Assembly (NCBI GenBank): GCA_000158655.1
Contig: EQ973339.1
Location: 410,675-448,143, forward strand
Reading direction: 5' to 3'
Length of the DNA stretch: 37,469 bases
Source: [Clostridium] methylpentosum DSM 5476
Lineage (GTDB): Bacteria > Bacillota > Clostridia > Oscillospirales > Ruminococcaceae
Shown here: piece after piece, positions 7,824 through 15,613 of the stretch
How the letters are laid out: each line of letters begins with the position of its first letter
How positions within the stretch are numbered: the stretch's first letter is position 1
Notes under the pieces: model-generated
Databases searched by the model: none
Told to the model about the DNA's origin: nothing
What the model saw: only the letters and a program-made list of their open reading frames with translations
Translations under genes and position numbers: made by a program

Positions 7824-10316
7824 TCACCTGCCCTTGTGCAGTTTTCTTTTGGGGAAGAACAGGACGAACAGCACCCCTGCAATGGCAGCTGCAGCGCAGC
7901 CTGAGACGATTAAGATCGATGCGATCGAAGGGGCAGTCGACGACTGTGTTCGCTGTTCGCCTGGCGCTGCGCCTCCCATCCGGTTCTCCTGGGGCATTCC
8001 GCCCTGCATCGCCGGGATTGTGCGGGACTGGAACTGCTCTATCATCTCGTCGGTGATCCCGAGCGCAGCGAGCTGTTCCCGCTGATCTTCAGTCAAGGAG
8101 CCGTCGGTGGAACCGCCCAGGATCTGCATCACCTGCTCCATGGTTGCGCGGTCGGGGAGTCCGGCCTCAGCCTCTGCATCGCCGCCTGGGGTTATAGCGT
8201 CGTCCATGTTGGGCGGAACTTGGCTATCCCCCTGTTCTCCGCCTTGGAAGCCCCCTGTATTTTCGTCGCCGCGGTTCCGCCCGCCCATTTCTCCTCCTCC
8301 CTGGGTGCCCATGGCCGTGATGCTCAGGTCAGAGGCATCGATGAGGGAGCTTGCATCCTGCTGCTGTCCCTCACTGGTCGAAGGGATGGTGCCATCGAGC
8401 TGGCCCTGGACGCTTTGAGAGCGCAGTGTTCCAAACAAAATGAGGTTTTCCACAGCATTGGTGTATTCCTCATAGGTGTACAGCGCAGTCGGGTCATTTT
8501 GTACCGAACTGCCGATTAACGAGTCAAGCGACCGGATGGTGTTTTCAAATAAGCCGCTGTCAAAGTATTCGGTGACGATCTTTTGGAGATACGCGTGGTA
8601 GAGATGGCTGTACTCCTCCACCTCAAGCAATTTACCGAGAAGGGGACGCTCTGAGAGATCCACTCCCTGGACCGGGGTGTCGATGGGAAAGTTGACCGCG
8701 CTGCTGGCCGAGTTGCTCTGGAACCCAGCAAAGGCGAGGTTAAAGTCCCAGGGAAGAATCGAAATCTGGCCGTTGTTTTCATAAAGGTAGTAATTGTGCT
8801 TCATGCTGCTGACGTAGCTGTCTAGGTTGACAAGCACTGTGTTGACCGCAAAATAGCGCAGAACCTGATCTACATCGACGTATCGCTCCAGATTAGAGCC
8901 TGTATTGAGCGCTTCAAGCGCCTCAATGACCCGCTGGTAGTCGCTTTCATCTGCGTCAAACACTGCGTTGTCAAAAATGTCGGAGTAACTGTCGACATTG
9001 TCATCGGTGTAAGACAGGTCGGAGCCGCCGCTCGAAGACGATCCGGGGAACCCGCCCCCCGCCCTGCCGGAAAAGGCATTTGTCCCGTTTTCCTGCGTTT
9101 GGGAGTTATCTGGTTGTTCGTCGTTGGCCGGTGATTGAGAGGTGTTGGAATCATCCGAATTGCCTGGCATCTGCCCCATAGAGGGAGAGGAGCCTTGCCC
9201 GTCGGGAGGCTGAACGGAGTCCCCAGTCTGCGCCGAGCTATCGGACGAACCTGGCATCTGCCCCATAGAGGGAAGAGAACCCTGCCCGCCAGGGGGTTGA
9301 ACAGAGTCCCCAGTCTGCGCCGAGCTGTCGGACGAACCTGGCATCTGGCCCATAGAGGGAGGAGAGCCCTGCCCGCCGGGGGGCTGAACCGAGTCCCCAA
9401 TCTGCGCTGAGCTATCGGACGAACCTGGCATCTGCCCCATGGAGGGAGGAGAACCCTGCCCGCCAGGGGGTTGAACAGAATTTCCAGCCTGTGCCGAGCT
9501 GTCAGACGAGTCAGGCAGCTGCTCTGTGCCGGGCGGACTCATCCCATTGAGCGGAGCGTCACCGGCTTGGGCGCCTTCTGTGGAGCTGGAGCCTGATTCG
9601 GTGTTGCCTTGGCCGTTCTCTTTTCCGCCCTTGGGGAATCCGCCCATCTGGGGGACTTCCCCTCCGCCCATTCCGCCGCCCATTTCCATACCCTCGGGCT
9701 TGTAGAGCTGGCCGTAGGAGGTTCCGTAATTGCGCAGGGCAAAGGATTCCTCCAGCGCTTCGATGGCGAGGTAGCACCCCCACGCCTCCCCGTTGACTGT
9801 GATGTTTGCAAACGAGTACAGCGGGGAGGTTACCCCCATAAAGCTCATCATGTCGTAGGAGAGGTATTCCTTCATGTAGGTTGCATCCGACATGGTGTTG
9901 TTGAGCACTAGTTTGTCCAGCCCATCGCAGGTCTGTCCCTTGACATAGTGGTCAAATTCAACCTTAAAGCTGTAGCGGTCGCTGTCCGAGCTCGCGATGC
10001 TGGTGAGGCTGGTGTTGCCCTTGGGTCGGATGCCGACTTGGGAGTAGGTGGTTCCATTGATCGTGATGTCGCACGAGATGTATTCTTCATTCACTGCATT
10101 TTGGAGCATAGACTCCCATTCCTCGGGATCTACCGTAATGTCCACCGTCATGATGGTATCTTTGTTAAACAGACTGGTAGCATAGGTGAGGGAGGTGGAT
10201 GCCGGGACCGAAACCGAGCCCGCCGTGTGCGCGAGGACGACCAGGGTTCCGGTCAGCGCAAGGGCAACCGCCATGAGCACCGCGACCAGTGCGGTCAGGC
10301 GTTTGCTGGTGATCAT
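7824..10316 (-). CDS. CotH-family (spore coat kinase-like) surface protein with tandem repeats
   Basis: An 830-residue membrane-anchored protein. An N-terminal membrane segment (about 8-30) and a C-terminal one (798-822) followed by KRKLHKGR suggest both ends are at the membrane with a large extracellular middle. The CotH fold is interrupted: first part about 50-205 with VGIRPKGNTS (94-103) and the GCYLAIEALEESF strand (180-192), second part about 435-640 with LPWDFNLAF (521-529), the WDxNxAF-type metal-binding motif of CotH kinases. Between them lies a low-complexity insert holding four 29-residue repeats. A second Gly/Met-rich stretch lies at about 668-795. Bacillus CotH phosphorylates coat proteins; activity here is not proven. 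Its ATG overlaps the DUF4956 stop. Confidence 0.85.
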   Translation of the reverse strand: MITSKRLTALVAVLMAVALALTGTLVVLAHTAGSVSVPASTSLTYATSLFNKDTIMTVDITVDPEEWESMLQNAVNEEYISCDITINGTTYSQVGIRPKGNTSLTSIASSDSDRYSFKVEFDHYVKGQTCDGLDKLVLNNTMSDATYMKEYLSYDMMSFMGVTSPLYSFANITVNGEAWGCYLAIEALEESFALRNYGTSYGQLYKPEGMEMGGGMGGGEVPQMGGFPKGGKENGQGNTESGSSSTEGAQAGDAPLNGMSPPGTEQLPDSSDSSAQAGNSVQPPGGQGSPPSMGQMPGSSDSSAQIGDSVQPPGGQGSPPSMGQMPGSSDSSAQTGDSVQPPGGQGSLPSMGQMPGSSDSSAQTGDSVQPPDGQGSSPSMGQMPGNSDDSNTSQSPANDEQPDNSQTQENGTNAFSGRAGGGFPGSSSSGGSDLSYTDDNVDSYSDIFDNAVFDADESDYQRVIEALEALNTGSNLERYVDVDQVLRYFAVNTVLVNLDSYVSSMKHNYYLYENNGQISILPWDFNLAFAGFQSNSASSAVNFPIDTPVQGVDLSERPLLGKLLEVEEYSHLYHAYLQKIVTEYFDSGLFENTIRSLDSLIGSSVQNDPTALYTYEEYTNAVENLILFGTLRSQSVQGQLDGTIPSTSEGQQQDASSLIDASDLSITAMGTQGGGEMGGRNRGDENTGGFQGGEQGDSQVPPNMDDAITPGGDAEAEAGLPDRATMEQVMQILGGSTDGSLTEDQREQLAALGITDEMIEQFQSRTIPAMQGGMPQENRMGGAAPGEQRTQSSTAPSIASILIVSGCAAAAIAGVLFVLFFPKRKLHKGR
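9162..9509 (-). repeat. Four 87-bp tandem repeats inside the CotH-family gene
   Basis: Four head-to-tail units of exactly 87 bp encode 29-residue units with the core VQPPGGQGSPPSMGQMPG after SSDSSAQ (residues 270-298, 299-327, 328-356, 357-385). Units differ by a few substitutions (A/I/T before Gly, P/L/S changes). Such arrays change copy number by slippage, which would alter the length of the Pro/Ser/Met-rich linker without a frameshift. Confidence 0.95.
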
Positions 10317-10984
10317 GACATGTACTCTCCGTTGTAGCTGACGAGCACCGCGTTGCGCACACCTTTGATCGCCGCCATTTGGTTGACAAATTGAGTGGAG
10401 AGGTCTCTGAGCCGCACCTCGATGGTGAGTTCGACGCCGTTCGGGGAAACAGTTTTGGATTTTACCATGTATTTTTTTACACTCTGCTGAACCGCGTCGA
10501 GCACCGTCTTTTCGTTGAGAGATTCATCGTAGTCAAGCACCAGCACATAGGGAGTATCGGTGGTTTTTTTGTTGACAAACAGCACCATAATCACACCGAT
10601 GAAGAGCGAGCCAATGACCGCAAGGGGAATTAAACCCGCACCGAGCACAATGCCTACCGAAATCGACCAGAAGAGGAAAGCGATATCGAGCGGCTCCTTG
10701 ATCGCGCTGCGGAAGCGAACGATCGAAAGGGCGCCGACCATGCCGAGCGAGAGGATGACGTTGGAAGTGACCGCGAGGATGATCAGGGTGGTCACCATGG
10801 TCATTGCGAGCATTGAGACGCCGAAGCTTGCGGAGTACATCACCCCGTGAAACGTCTTTTTGTACACCAGAAAGATAAACAGCCCGAGCACAAATGCGAG
10901 TACGAGGGCGAGAACCGTGTCGAGCACCGAAAACGATGCCGCCTTTTCGAGAAAGCTTGATTTAAAAACATCCTGAAATGTCAT
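10313..10984 (-). CDS. DUF4956 membrane protein
   Basis: A 223-residue protein. Membrane segments at about 20-42, 51-75, 78-95 and 110-137 are followed by a cytoplasmic domain of about 85 residues. The conserved core SLGMVGALSIVRFRSAIKEP between the helices is the DUF4956 signature. AAAGGAG lies upstream of the ATG. It is the middle gene of an operon with a VTC-domain protein (30 bases upstream) and a CotH-family protein (4-base overlap). The family has no assigned function; its repeated company with VTC and CotH genes in Firmicutes suggests a membrane partner of both. That link comes from general knowledge of such neighbourhoods. Confidence 0.88.
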   Translation of the reverse strand: MTFQDVFKSSFLEKAASFSVLDTVLALVLAFVLGLFIFLVYKKTFHGVMYSASFGVSMLAMTMVTTLIILAVTSNVILSLGMVGALSIVRFRSAIKEPLDIAFLFWSISVGIVLGAGLIPLAVIGSLFIGVIMVLFVNKKTTDTPYVLVLDYDESLNEKTVLDAVQQSVKKYMVKSKTVSPNGVELTIEVRLRDLSTQFVNQMAAIKGVRNAVLVSYNGEYMS

Positions 10985-11014
10985 AGAAAGAACTCCTTTG
11001 TTTTTTGTTTTGAT

Positions 11015-11698
11015 TTAACCGTAGATGCGGCAGGCCGCGTATTTGGAAAACGCGGTGTTCTGCCTGTTGGAGAGCTGAACGATGTCCCGGATGATGTCGG
11101 GGAGAAATGCGTCGTATTTTATCTCCAAAATCACCTGGCCGGGATGGCTTGCGTACATAGTCGGGAACTCCCGGTCAAACAGCCCGCGGCAGTGGATGCC
11201 GGTGCGGATATTCGAGTCAAACGTCACCCGGGTGTTGCCGGCTGGGTAAACATATGCCTCGCGGGTGTAGTCCACAATTGTCTGGGGCCGGAGCTGCTGC
11301 GACTGCATTTTCATGCAGAGTTCGTTGAGCAGAGGGTGGCTCGATAGGCGGAGCCATCCGGTGTCGCCCGCCAGAAGGCGTTCGCACTCCTCCCGGGTCA
11401 CTGGTGCGGATTCCTTGAAACACCGCCCATTGACCTTTGCCTTTTTTTCCAGCCGGATAAAGGTATCGTCGTAGTCGTAAAACCGGATGCGGAATTTTTC
11501 TCTTCTGCTGATCCCGTCTATTTTTTCGCGAAGCACCTTGTTGTCCACGTTGTCGAAATATAGGCTGCGAATAAAATAGCTGCCCTGTTCATTGGCGTGG
11601 CAGTCGCGCGCCGCAACGGCACGTAGCCGCTGGCGCAGGCTGATGGCATCGCTCTGATTAATGGTGTGTTTGAGTTCGTGCCGAAAGTTTTGTTTCAT
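11015..11698 (-). CDS. VTC-domain protein (polyphosphate polymerase-like)
   Basis: A 227-residue soluble protein, about the size of an isolated VTC tunnel domain. VTC domains of the yeast vacuolar complex polymerise phosphate from ATP inside a beta-tunnel lined by Arg, Lys and Glu. The matching charged strands are visible: FRHELKH (5-11), YFIRSLYFD (about 41-49), FRIRFYDYD (about 69-77), IRLEKKAK (about 81-88), and the late acidic strand VILEIKYD (about 189-196). AAGGGG precedes the ATG. First gene of the operon with DUF4956 and CotH. It may supply polyphosphate or bind a nucleotide for the CotH partner (inference); catalytic activity is not demonstrated. Confidence 0.85.
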   Translation of the reverse strand: MKQNFRHELKHTINQSDAISLRQRLRAVAARDCHANEQGSYFIRSLYFDNVDNKVLREKIDGISRREKFRIRFYDYDDTFIRLEKKAKVNGRCFKESAPVTREECERLLAGDTGWLRLSSHPLLNELCMKMQSQQLRPQTIVDYTREAYVYPAGNTRVTFDSNIRTGIHCRGLFDREFPTMYASHPGQVILEIKYDAFLPDIIRDIVQLSNRQNTAFSKYAACRIYG

Positions 11699-11733
11699 CC
11701 CACTTGTCCCCTTTCAGATTTTGTTGCGGTTTT

Positions 11734-11739
11734 ATTATA
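11734..11739 (-). promoter_or_regulatory. -10 element for the VTC-DUF4956-CotH operon
   Basis: A perfect TATAAT on the minus strand 36 bases before the VTC start codon. No good -35 is found at the usual distance, so a regulator may be needed. Predicted transcript start near 11727. Confidence 0.4.
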
Positions 11740-11837
11740 GTTTTGTTATGTGAAGGTTGGATGATTGTAAACTGAAAGCTGGGAGAACAGGCCTTTTCTT
11801 TGCATCTTGTCGGAAAAAAAGAAAGTTCACTCTGCCC

Positions 11838-11866
11838 TTGCGGGATTGCGCTGGATAGAGTATAAT
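11838..11866 (+). promoter_or_regulatory. Sigma-A promoter of the family 8 glycosyltransferase gene
   Basis: TTGCGG (11838-11843), 17-base spacer, TATAAT (11861-11866). Transcript start near 11873, just before a 46-base inverted-repeat structure. It is divergent from the VTC operon. Confidence 0.65.
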
Positions 11867-11874
11867 AAAACCAA

Positions 11875-11920
11875 TTGTCTGAATTTAAGCGATTCCCGGA
11901 ATTTCCGGGTTGTCAGACAA
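11875..11920 (+). repeat. Nested inverted repeat in the glycosyltransferase leader
   Basis: Outer arms TTGTCTGA (11875-11882) and TCAGACAA (11913-11920) are exact complements; inside them CCCGGAA (11895-11901) and TTCCGGG (11903-11909) form a second palindrome. It begins at the predicted transcript start and ends 20 bases before the ATG. It is either an operator or an mRNA hairpin next to the ribosome site; no T-run follows, so it is not a terminator. Confidence 0.6.
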
Positions 11921-11940
11921 ACAAACTGAGGAGTGAGCGC

Positions 11941-12936
11941 ATGAATATCCTATATACATTCAACGATAAATTTGTCCCGCAGGCGGCAGCGGGAATTTGC
12001 TCGATCTGTGAAAACAATAAGGGGGCAGACAGCATCCATTTTTACCTGTTCACCCATCAGCTGTCTGATCAGAACAAGCAGAAACTCACCGAGTTTGTTC
12101 ACAGCTATCGGCGTGAGGTGACCTTTGTCGAGCTTTTGGACCTGTCAAGCTATTTTGACTTTGAGTTCGATACGCTGGGTTGGAATCCGGTCATTTTGGC
12201 TCGCCTGCTGATGGACAAGCTGCTCCCCCTCGAAGTGGAGCGGATTATCTATCTTGACGGCGACACAATTGTGCGGGGAAGCCTTGAGGAACTGTGGGCC
12301 ACTGACATGGGGCAGTGCGCTGTGGGCGGCTGTGCAGAGCCCACAGTTGACAAAGCGAGAAAGGCCCAGCTCGGCATGTCGGAGTACCCCTACATCAATT
12401 CCGGCGTGCTGCTGGTGGATCTCAAAATATGGCGGGAAAACGATCTGGGAAAACGGATTATAGATTTTTACCAGGCAGGCGGCGGGCGTTTGTTCGCTCC
12501 TGATCAGGACGCGATCAACGGCGCTTTAAAGGGGGAAATCTTTCTTCTGCATCCCAAGTACAATTTCAGCAACACCTTTTTGTTCTATCCCTACCGCACG
12601 TTGAAGAAGTTGATGGACGGCAGGGATTATATCACCGAGACCGCCTGCCGTGAGGCGAAGGAAAACCCTGTCATTGTGCATTATTTGGGGGAAGAACGCC
12701 CATGGCGCAATAAAAACACCCATAAATACCGCGGCGATTTTCTCCACTATCTACACAAGACCCCTTGGCGCGATATGCCGATGGAGGATGGCTGGGAGCT
12801 TTATTTCTTGTGCTGGCGCATTTTTAACGGGGTGATGAAAGTCACACCGATGCTGCGGTATAAAATCATCAATTCCCTCATTCCCGCCTTTATGGCGCAC
12901 CGGTCCAAACAGCTGAAAAAGAATCATGAAAAGTAA
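11941..12936 (+). CDS. Glycosyltransferase family 8 protein
   Basis: A 331-residue protein that transfers a sugar from a nucleotide sugar, keeping the anomeric configuration. GT8 hallmarks: N-terminal MNILYTFNDKF, the metal-binding DGD in YLDGDTIV (106-108), YINSGVLLVDL (151-161), PDQDAIN (187-193) and the late HYLGEERPW (247-255) whose His completes metal binding. The start is the ATG with GAGGAG upstream; an in-frame TTG at 11875 is the transcript start region and is rejected. No membrane segment; a basic tail (HRSKQLKKNHEK) could lie against the membrane. It is monocistronic between divergent and convergent neighbours. Acceptor unknown; a cell-surface polysaccharide is likely. Confidence 0.92.
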   Translation: MNILYTFNDKFVPQAAAGICSICENNKGADSIHFYLFTHQLSDQNKQKLTEFVHSYRREVTFVELLDLSSYFDFEFDTLGWNPVILARLLMDKLLPLEVERIIYLDGDTIVRGSLEELWATDMGQCAVGGCAEPTVDKARKAQLGMSEYPYINSGVLLVDLKIWRENDLGKRIIDFYQAGGGRLFAPDQDAINGALKGEIFLLHPKYNFSNTFLFYPYRTLKKLMDGRDYITETACREAKENPVIVHYLGEERPWRNKNTHKYRGDFLHYLHKTPWRDMPMEDGWELYFLCWRIFNGVMKVTPMLRYKIINSLIPAFMAHRSKQLKKNHEK

Positions 12937-13306
12937 AGAAAAACCTCTAGGTGTTGGCGGGGGCAATCGCTTCAGCTGTGTGCTAAAAAAGCGTCATCCC
13001 GCGTCTTTTGCAGATTTGTTCGGCGGACAACTCTACGTCGCCGGCGGACATCCTGCTCAGAGATAGGTGTTTATATGATTGACAGGGGTTGAACGCCCGC
13101 TCTGCCGTTCTATCGAAGTCAGTGCCTCAAGTCTGAAGCTGCGCTCTGAATGCAACGTCCTCCCAGTTGATTTGGTTGTGTGGAAGGTCTCACCTTTGGT
13201 GTTCACCCAGATGCAGCCGCCGGCGAACAGCCGGGCTCAGCGAGTTCTTCGCATGTTATCCCCGTCCTTCTTTCCCGTCAGCAGGATTGGCGGGGATTTT
13301 GACACA
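12937..13306. other. Intergenic stretch without a recognised gene
   Basis: About 370 bases between the glycosyltransferase stop and a terminator. Overlapping open frames at 13079-13354 and 13167-13361 (plus) end inside the terminator and lack ribosome sites, so I do not call them. I recognise no RNA family or promoter. Confidence 0.45.
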
Positions 13307-13345
13307 ACAACAAACCGGCCGCTTTACAAGCGGCCGGTTTGTTGT
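13307..13345. terminator. Bidirectional terminator between convergent genes
   Basis: A perfect 18-bp stem (13307-13324 with 13328-13345) and a 3-base loop; the core is CCGGCCGCTT. A short T-rich TTTGTTGT end is present on both strands. It lies 22 bases after the stop of the minus-strand kinase gene and can also end glycosyltransferase transcripts. Confidence 0.85.
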
Positions 13346-13366
13346 TTCGGCTAAAAATTAAAAAGA

Positions 13367-14869
13367 TTAAGATTGGGATGGAAGCTCAAACCAGAAAGTG
13401 CTCCCTTGACCGGGGATACTTGAAACCCCATAGCGCGCACCGTGCATTTCGAGCACTGCCTTGACGATAGATAGCCCCAGCCCTGTGCCGACTCGGGCGC
13501 GCTTGTGGGTTTTGTCGACTTTGTAATAGCGGTCCCAGATATATGGGAGCTCATCGGCGGGAATGCCATCCCCAGTGTCAGCGACTTCGATTCTCACTGC
13601 GTTGCCGAGCACAATTTGGCGGATGGTGACTGCCTTGTCCTTGCCGGTGTAGGTGACCGCGTTGTTGATAAGGTTGTAAATCACCTGGGAGAGCTTGCTC
13701 TCATCCGCCTGCACAAAGACCTCCTGGTCGCTCACGAACCGGATGTGGTAGCCGTCGTTTTCCACCAGCTTTGAATACCGCAGGAGAGTTGTGTGGATGC
13801 TCTCGGTCAGATTGTATTCGGTCAGACAGAGCTCTTGCGCGCCCGATTGTATTTTGGAGATGTCGAGCAGATCGTTGACCAGGGTGGTGAGCCGGCGCGC
13901 CTCGTCGATGATCACCTGGACATTTTCAGGGGTGTTTTCTCCCGGCAGATCGCGCATGACCTCGGAGTAAGCGGTGATCATAGTCAGCGGGGTGCGCAGG
14001 TCGTGCGAGATGTTGGCAATCAGTTCCCGTCGAAGTTCATCTACCTTGGAGAGCTCCCCGGCGGCAAAATTGAGGGTATCTCCGAGCTCGGCAATTTCCT
14101 TGTAGCCCTGGCTGGTGAACTGGGCGGAATAATCCCCCGCCGCGAGCAGCTTGGCCGAATCGTTGATCTGGATGATGGGCTTGGATATTTTCCGGGCAAT
14201 GAGCAGGGCGAGGACGACCGAAAAGGAGAGCAGGATCAGAGCGATCCACACAAATTGAGTGCGCAGGGTGGAAACGGTTGCGTCGACCGGGGTGATCTGC
14301 GAGTCGATGAGTAGAAAATACTCCGTCCCGTCCGACCCTTGGAACAATTCCCCATAGAGCAGACTCTCAGGCATCTGGCGGCCGACGTCGGGCGGAATGG
14401 GCTGGCGGCCGGAAAAGCCGGCGCTTTGCTTGAGGGCGTTGAGCAGCTCGCTTTCAGAGAATTTTTCGAGGAACTTTCCCCCGTTTTCGGTTGCCTGTTG
14501 GTAGAACTGCTGGAAAAGCAGGCGATCTCCCCCGATCCACCGCAGTGCTTGGCTGCGCGTCTGAGCGGTTTGGTAGAAGTTTGAGACGCTGGTGATCCCG
14601 TTTTCCTTTGTCAGTGTAAACAGACGGATGCTGATCTCCTTTTTGGCGGACAGCTCGTCGAGCCGAGCACTGTAGTCCTCCTCCTCTACCAGCGAGCGAA
14701 TTAGAGTGGCGGATTGGTTGATTTCGTTTGTCTTGATCGCCTTGTAAAAGGTGTCGAGAAACACCACCTGGAAGAGCCAGAGCAGCACCAGCATCAGGGC
14801 GACAAAAACTGAGAGATAGAGAAAAATCTTGACCTTGATACTCAGCTTTTTGTGTTTGTTACGCTTCAA
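13367..14869 (-). CDS. Sensor histidine kinase (HAMP-HisKA-HATPase), TTG start
   Basis: A 500-residue membrane kinase. Membrane segment 1 about 13-38, extracytoplasmic domain about 39-203, membrane segment 2 about 205-225, HAMP about 226-275. Phospho-acceptor His289 in ISHDLRTP, N box NLINNA (399-404), G1 DTGDGIP (431-437), G2 GTGLGLS (461-467): all intact. The start codon is TTG at 14869, inside the last codons of the response regulator; an in-frame TGA just upstream and the absence of another start leave no alternative. AGGGGGG lies 12 bases before it. Overlap of 11 bases implies translational coupling. The signal is unknown. Confidence 0.92.
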   Translation of the reverse strand: MKRNKHKKLSIKVKIFLYLSVFVALMLVLLWLFQVVFLDTFYKAIKTNEINQSATLIRSLVEEEDYSARLDELSAKKEISIRLFTLTKENGITSVSNFYQTAQTRSQALRWIGGDRLLFQQFYQQATENGGKFLEKFSESELLNALKQSAGFSGRQPIPPDVGRQMPESLLYGELFQGSDGTEYFLLIDSQITPVDATVSTLRTQFVWIALILLSFSVVLALLIARKISKPIIQINDSAKLLAAGDYSAQFTSQGYKEIAELGDTLNFAAGELSKVDELRRELIANISHDLRTPLTMITAYSEVMRDLPGENTPENVQVIIDEARRLTTLVNDLLDISKIQSGAQELCLTEYNLTESIHTTLLRYSKLVENDGYHIRFVSDQEVFVQADESKLSQVIYNLINNAVTYTGKDKAVTIRQIVLGNAVRIEVADTGDGIPADELPYIWDRYYKVDKTHKRARVGTGLGLSIVKAVLEMHGARYGVSSIPGQGSTFWFELPSQS

Positions 14870-15527
14870 ACCGGTAGCCGACCCCCCTCAGTGTCACGAT
14901 GTAATGCCGGTAAGCGCCAAGCCTTCCGCGCAGCAGTTTGATGTGGGTGTCGAGCGTGCGGTCGTCCCCGTAAAAGTCATAGCCCCACACGTCGCAAATC
15001 AGCTTTTCTCGAGTGAGCGCGATGCCTTTGTTTTTGACCAGGTAAAACAGCAGGTCGTACTCCTTTGGGGACATGTCGATGCGAACATCGTCGATGTAAA
15101 CCATCCGCCCAGTAAAGTCGATTGTCAGCCCTTCAAAAGCGGCAATCTCCTTTTCCGCCTGTGGGGGTTGGCTGCGGTTTAAAATCGCCTTGACACGCAT
15201 CATCAGCTCGCGGGGAGAAAACGGCTTGACCACATAGTCGTCAATCCCCAGCTCAAAGCCGTGGATTTTGTCGTATTCCTCCCCCCGCGCCGAGAGCATG
15301 AGCACCGGGGTGTTTTTAAACTTGCGGATTTCCCGGCAGGTGGAAAACCCGTCGAGCTCGGGCATCATGACATCAAGGATGAGGATATCAAAATCCCGGT
15401 CCCGGCAGAGCTTGACCGCCTCCATGCCATCGGCTGCCTCGCTCACCAGATATCCCTCAAATTCGGCATATTTCCGGATAATCGCCCGAATCTTTTCTTC
15501 GTCATCTACAATGAGAATGTGCTGCAC
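14859..15527 (-). CDS. OmpR/PhoB-family response regulator, GTG start
   Basis: A 222-residue regulator. The start is taken as GTG at 15527 because GGGAGGG lies 8 bases upstream and the receiver domain begins there (VQHILIVDDEE); the ATG 15 codons earlier has no ribosome site. Receiver about 2-118 with Asp8, Asp9, phospho-acceptor Asp52 in LILDVMMPE, and Lys in VVKPFSP. Winged helix about 128-221 with SPKEYDLLFYLV and a typical TLRGVGYRFEA end. Operon order regulator-kinase. Two 11-bp-spaced TCACACA repeats lie at its promoter, suggesting autoregulation. Confidence 0.93.
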   Translation of the reverse strand: MQHILIVDDEEKIRAIIRKYAEFEGYLVSEAADGMEAVKLCRDRDFDILILDVMMPELDGFSTCREIRKFKNTPVLMLSARGEEYDKIHGFELGIDDYVVKPFSPRELMMRVKAILNRSQPPQAEKEIAAFEGLTIDFTGRMVYIDDVRIDMSPKEYDLLFYLVKNKGIALTREKLICDVWGYDFYGDDRTLDTHIKLLRGRLGAYRHYIVTLRGVGYRFEA

Positions 15528-15575
15528 TGTACAGTCCCTCCCGTTTTCATGTATTTGCGGGGTTTTTCTCATGTC

Positions 15576-15606
15576 AGTTTACCAGGGCTGTGTGATGTTT
15601 GTGTGA
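15576..15606 (-). promoter_or_regulatory. Promoter of the second two-component operon with 11-bp direct repeats
   Basis: On the minus strand TCACACA occurs at 15600-15606 and 15589-15595, exactly 11 bases apart. A -10 TAAACT (15576-15581) with an upstream TG forms an extended -10. The repeats cover the -35 position, which has no consensus. This is the layout of an OmpR/PhoB-activated promoter. The repeat sequence differs from that at 7243-7263, so each system seems to read its own site. Confidence 0.55.
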
Positions 15607-15613
15607 AAACAAA

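Noticed and set aside
9162-9509. CRISPR-like array from regularly spaced repeats
   Set aside because: Units are contiguous 87-bp coding repeats without spacers, in frame within the CotH-family gene.
13079-13354. 91-codon frame on the plus strand
   Set aside because: It runs into a perfect 18-bp terminator stem and has no ribosome site or domain.
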